NCBI RefSeq assembly: GCF_025698545.1
Contig: NC_068577.1
Coordinates: forward strand, 34,117,250 to 34,181,249
Length of the DNA stretch: 64,000 nt
Direction: 5' to 3'
DNA from: Gossypium raimondii
Lineage: Eukaryota > Streptophyta > Magnoliopsida > Malvales > Malvaceae
Part shown: positions 59,225 through 64,000 of the stretch, piece after piece
Numbering within the stretch: position 1 is the first letter of the stretch
Layout: every line of letters begins with the position of its first letter
Made by a program: the position numbers and the translations under genes
The notes under the pieces: generated by a model
The model's database searches: none
What the model was told of the DNA's origin: nothing
What the model saw: only the letters and a program-made list of their open reading frames with translations

Positions 59225-60984
59225 TTTCATTTTTTAAATATATAAGATACAAAAAAATTGAACACAAATTGAAAAAAAAAGAAGAAAATATGTATATGTA
59301 AAATATATATGCACAATATATATATAAGTAAAAACTGTTCTTTTCATGGCCACAAACTATTTTTCTTATTGTTTTTGGTTTTTTTAAAATTTTCCATGAC
59401 CAAAATATTCGAAAAATCAAGCTTGTACGAACACACAAAAGGAGAAACTCGAAATTCATTAAAATTGGATATCGATGTATCAAATTGAGTTCAAATACCT
59501 TCTATTTGGTTCAAAATATGTTAGAAATCAATCAAAAACAGCAGGTTTACCCATTATTTCGGATTTCACCATTGTTCAACCAAGATTTGATTAAAAAAAC
59601 TTTAAATCTTAAAAACTCTCAACACACTCGATTAAATTCCAAATTAGAAAAACATAAACCTTAATCTAATAATGATAAGTCAAGACATTACCTCAATTTG
59701 AAGAAAACAACAAGTTTTCGAGCTAATTTGAAGTTGAACATGAGAAGGAAAATGACAAATTTGATGCAAATTTGATGATTTTTCTTTAAAATTGAAAGGT
59801 GTTGGGGTGTTTGGATAGGAAATCATTAAAGATGAGTTAATTTTGAGAGAAAATATCATATTTGAATTTGAGAAAATTTGAATGTGAAGCTAAAATGAGA
59901 AGGAATGAAACATCGAGTTCTTTTAAAGAATGGAGATGGACAAATTTTTTAAATTAAGGAAAACCTGCCTATTAAGAACTCTCAGTTTTCCTTGCTTTTT
60001 TAAATCAATTCTTAGTTTAATTAAAACACATTTTTTTATCAATTAATTTCAAACCTGGTTTTATTTTTAAAATCCATTTTAAGTTATTTAATAACCACCA
60101 TCTAATCCTAATTTTCACCACCTAATTTTAGAATCGATAATTATTTTAATATTTTATTATTAAACACTCTAAACTTATTTCCAGATTTTGGTTTTAATAT
60201 CTAGTCCTTTACCGATTTTACTAACCTAGTTTTTAAGATGTGACAAATATACAAGTCAAATTTGTCAATCTATAAAAACATGTATTGATTGTTTTACTTT
60301 TAGAATCAATGTTCCAACAATCTTCCTTTTGATATTTTGATAAACTCGCAAAAAATTATTAGTCTCATATAAAAATAAACTAGATAGTTAATAACACAAT
60401 CATCAAGCATATGAGTAAAATTGTGCATTCTAAACCATAAAAAAAGGGTATGTAGAAACATCAAGCATCTAGCTTATTACAAGACATAAAATAAAACAAA
60501 AGTTTGGAAGTTTATGAAAAGCCAACTCTAAATTGTAGTTGCCAGTGTCATTTCCAATTATTTAGTTCTCCCATTTTCTAACAATAATGTCAAAGGACTC
60601 ACCAAGTGTTGTTTTTCAAGTCATAGAGAAACCTTCATCTTTTAAATATCTTGATTAATAGAAACAATTTCAATTATAAGAATATCAATTACCAAGTGTT
60701 GGTAATTATCTTGAGTAATTATCCTACAAAATATGTCATAAAAAATTGTCTTTATAACTTAAAATACTCTAATCAAGATAAGGATAATGATATGGATAAG
60801 AATCTTCAGCAATCAAACTCTACCCTTCTTTTTCATGTTAGTCGAATGGATGACGATAATTAATTCATATTCTAGCACGAAATTCTCCTCATTTGCCAGT
60901 TTAACTATATGCAATCAAGACTCATGAAATAGTTAAACATGCCAACCAAAGAACTTTGACTACACCATAAATGTTGTTATATTT
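59225..60984. other. Intergenic, AT-rich
   Basis: No gene is recognised. The plus-strand frame at 60651-60863 is asparagine-rich and looks like chance. The last part may include older LINE sequence upstream of the recognisable fragment. Confidence 0.4.
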
Positions 60985-61595
60985 ATCGTTTGAACAAGAA
61001 ATGGAAGTTTCCAACACTTGGATTTTCCAATGTTGATTATGTGGAAAGTACATAGGTGTTCCTTTGTTGCATCATTGGGTCACGAAGGATGCGTATGGAT
61101 ATATTATCAATCAAGTGAAGGATAAGTTAGTTGGATGAAAATCACGTACACTTTAGCTAATAGGAAGGAATATGCTTGTGAATTCAATTTTTGCTGCCAT
61201 TCCATCTTATGCTATACGAACAATGAATTTTGAAAGGCATGTGTGTGGATATTGATAGAATTATTAGAAATTTTATTTTGAGTCATTATGATGTTGAACG
61301 ATGCATTAATTTAATCAAGTAGGATGCTAAGTCTCAGGCTTGGTTTGCACACAACATATTTTATTAACAAGTATTTTCTTATGAAACTCGGATTCCAATT
61401 GATCCAAAATTAATATAATCCTTTTCAAGTTTTGAAGCCGAATTATAAGTGGAAGGAAAACATTGTGTTTTGCCTATATTTGAATAGTTTCTCTAGATTA
61501 TGGAAAGGTATCTCTACAATCTGTGGAGCAGTTTAAGATGGCATAATTTGGAATCTTGGGAATGGGAAAACCATTGACTTTTGGACGGATAAATG

Positions 61596-62753
61596 TGATA
61601 TGAGTCTCAATGCCCAATTTTAGGCCCATGGATGTGATGGGCTTACACTACCTCAAGGCCCAACAATAAGGTTAAAGGTCAAACAAATCAAACCAATATT
61701 CAACCAAAGCCAGTATGTGATGATGAATCTTTTCAAGGAAACCAAGAATGATACATGCACGGAACGGGTGAAATGTATTAAAGTCAATTCAACCAAGTTG
61801 TCAATTTTCAAGCTGAAAATATTAGTCAACTTACGACAAATTTTTGGATGGGATCCAGGCATTTCTGGATTAAGATGTCTTCATAGTGTTTGAAGATCTA
61901 TATCTTAGCTTCAAAACACACTTTGAATCACTCGATTTTGATTTCGGGAACTCAAGTTATGACTGTTTTAGTGAAGATCGTGTGAACAAAATTTCTAGAC
62001 GGGATTATGACAGGAATTACGAGTTTCAAGCTTTTTATTCAAGTTTAAATCATATTGGGTTCGAGTTCTAGGATTAATTTTTATTACATATGAGTCCAAT
62101 ATTGTATTTATCAGCTTTTATTATTTTATTATTTTTATTCCAAATTTTTATAATTATTAAGTATTTTAAGTTATTTAGGAGTTTTATGCCAACAAGAAAA
62201 TTTAGTTTAAAACTACTTCTTGTTTAGGTTAATTAGATATCTAGTATACTTAAGAGTTTTATTTATATTTATTTAGCTAGCCTATATAAAGGACTTTTCA
62301 TTGTACACAAAAGAATCAATTCATTATTATTTAACAACTTCTCTTTTGAGTTTTTTTTTAAGAAGAGCTTTAAAAATCTTTTCTGTGGGAATCATCTTCA
62401 AACTTTTTCTTGCTAAATTTTCTTTCTTTGAGGAGAAATTAGAGTCACTTGAAGGAGGTTGTAGGTTCTTCTTATTTCCAAGGCTCCTTAGGACTTCTAC
62501 ACGCCACGTTTTATCTTTTCCATCTATCTTCTTTACTTTCATCTTTATTGTTCTAATATTTGATTTATTGTTCTACTTAATTTATCTTAGTTATTTATTT
62601 TAATTGTTTATCTGACTTGGATTCGGTTACGTTTTAGGTTGTGTCAAAATTCAAGTTTCTTTCTAAACGTCTAGAGCCCTAAGTTAAATCTGCAACTTGG
62701 ACAAACTTTACTATCCTGTTCCACACACTCATCCATCCATTTCATCCGTATCA
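61596..62753 (+). mobile_element. Solo LTR inside the LINE
   Basis: A 1158-bp block from TGATATGAGTCTC to CATCCGTATCA, flanked by AAATG on both sides (61591-61595 and 62754-62758). Removing it restores the LINE reading WTDKW. It contains CCTATATAAAGGAC near 62280, a plausible promoter, and no coding domain. Confidence 0.88.
62281..62291 (+). promoter_or_regulatory. Possible TATA box of the solo LTR
   Basis: CTATATAAAGG lies about 690 bases into the 1158-bp LTR and is followed ~30 bases later by a pyrimidine- and A-rich region, as expected of an LTR promoter and transcription start. Confidence 0.5.
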
Positions 62754-62966
62754 AAATGGATAGAAGTTGAGTACCCATTTTTCATTATGTTCAGCAAGTA
62801 GAGAACTGGTCTAGTTCATTTACATCAGTTATGTCTATGACAGTAGATGATTGTTCATAGAACTGGAGTAAATTTCAATATTTAGTTCCCAAGGATGTTG
62901 TTTTGAAAATTGCTACTACCTTGCCCTAATCGAATATGAGATTGATGATACACCAAGCTGATGTTG

Positions 62967-64000
62967 TGTGATATCCCGAAATAGGGCCTAATCAGAACAA
63001 TGGTTTCGTAACCACAAATTCGAAGTGAAATAGTTTAATTTTATAAATTTTTATTAATTACCGATTGATTGAAATATTGTGTGAAAATATGGATAGAAAA
63101 TTTTAATGATTTAGTGCCTAATTGAATTTTTAGGACTAAATTGAGAAAAATACAAAATGTGACTAATTAGTGATTAAAGGACTTAATTGAATTATTTCAT
63201 GAAATTGGAAGTGTTTATGTGACAAATATACCATAAATTAGTGTTATGGACACATAAGGGTAATTCTAGAAAAATATCTAAGTAAGTGGGTCAAGGGCAT
63301 TTTTGTCAAAATTGAATAAAAGACAAAATAAGATGAAAACAAGTGTTCATCTTCTTCAAAAATTAAAGAGCTTGCTGCTGAAAATTTCATGTCCCAATAG
63401 CTAGGGTTCTTGATTTTTCTAAGCTCAATTGTAAGTGATTTCTTGCCCTGTTTTTAATTATTTTAGTATTTTTATGCTTATTGAACCTTGAATTTCATGA
63501 TTCTACCATTTATTTTAAATGGAATTAAAGTTTAAAAATTGACCCATTCATGATATAGTTGTAATTTGATGAGTGATGATAGATAATGAATGTTTGAAGT
63601 GCTAATTACGAGTTTTACTAGATGAATTTCGATAAAAATGTTGAAAAATGACTAAATTGTGAAAGATAGTAAAGTGTGCATAAAGTTGTGATTTTGTGAA
63701 ATTGAGGGCTATTATGAGCATGAAATATGATTTAGTGAGGTTTGAAATTTAAGAAATTTAGTGAATTTTTTTTTTACAAGCTTGGGGACGAAAGTGTAAT
63801 TTTTGAAAAGTTATGGGAAAAAATGTAAGTTTGCCAAAGTATTGTGTATGAATTGTATTTGAATGGAATGTTGAAAAAATATATTAAATTGTGTTAATAT
63901 AGATCAAGAAAGAAGAAATAGTGGAAGTGATCGGGGAAAAAAGAAGGTTATCGACTAATTTACGAAAATAGTCGTTTTGCATCCGAGGTAAGTTATGTGT
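62967..64000 (+). mobile_element. LTR cut by the window end
   Basis: Begins TGTGATATCCCG and is collinear with the first ~1 kb of the solo LTR at 28148, with roughly 6% differences by eye over the first 200 bases. Only the 5' part is in the window, so it could be a solo LTR or the left end of a full element. The base order just before it (TGTTG) would be the target duplication to look for downstream. Confidence 0.85.

Larger units (their letters stand above)
60985..62966 (+). pseudogene. LINE reverse-transcriptase 3' fragment, interrupted
   Basis: The plus-strand translation, with stops, reads GKYIGVPLLHHWVTKDAYGY, then VKDKLVG, then NSIFAAIPSYAIRTM, and later GIIWNLGNGKTIDFWTDK. These are the end of reverse transcriptase and the connector before the zinc-binding domain of plant LINEs. 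The frame is cut at 61595 by a solo LTR and resumes at 62759. It continues with frameshifts through WSKFQYLVPKDVVLKIATTL until a second LTR begins at 62967. It is thoroughly inactive. Confidence 0.7.

Overview
This is a plant nuclear window, most likely from cotton (Gossypium, Malvaceae). That assignment is an inference. It rests on spliced plant genes (pectin methylesterase, F-box/PP2-B), on tRNA-primed plant-type LTR elements, and on LTRs carrying many CACACGG / CGTGTG blocks, a style I associate with cotton LTRs. Two intact-looking host genes are visible, both on the minus strand. Nearly everything else that can be named is transposable-element sequence, much of it nested, and several insertions are proved by target-site duplications (TSDs) read directly from the sequence.

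Layout. 1-12345: a decayed Ty3/gypsy chromovirus (Tekay/Del-like) on the minus strand with ~2.75 kb LTRs; its gag is split by a 1463-bp LTR-like insertion (TSD CTACC). 12346-13430: the end of a second LTR. 13431-18347: a Mutator-like (MULE) transposase pseudogene on the minus strand, cut by a 2.6-kb solo LTR at 13978-16577. 19028-20247: a non-autonomous hAT-type element (TSD CCTATAGG). 20675-22500: a two-exon type-I pectinesterase gene. 23226-38661: a 15.4-kb Ogre/Tat-like LTR element on the minus strand (TSD TTAAT) with tRNA-Arg-type primer site, gag remnants, a 2-kb tandem array and a duplicated leader, but no reverse transcriptase that I can see; a solo LTR (28148-30698, TSD TGATT) sits inside it.

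40644-40790: an orphan exon of a class XI myosin. 41120-44657: a LINE 3' end on the minus strand, split by a ~2.6-kb terminal-inverted-repeat element (41779-44368) that carries captured fragments of a histone H3.3 gene and a MurF-type Mur ligase gene. 48317-49815: a three-exon F-box/PP2-B gene. 51083-51690: a second small hAT-type element (TSD CTTATAAC). 52429-59219: a 6.8-kb Athila-like element (TSD GTACT) keeping gag and protease but lacking RT and integrase. 60985-62966: a LINE fragment broken by a solo LTR (61596-62753, TSD AAATG). From 62967 to the window end runs another LTR of the same family as the solo LTR at 28148.

The two host genes act in unrelated processes: cell-wall pectin demethylesterification, and probable SCF-ubiquitin ligase substrate recognition through a carbohydrate-binding PP2 module. 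The most unusual items are the gene-capturing TIR element, the four covarying hairpins in the duplicated leader of the Ogre-like element, and the orphan myosin exon.
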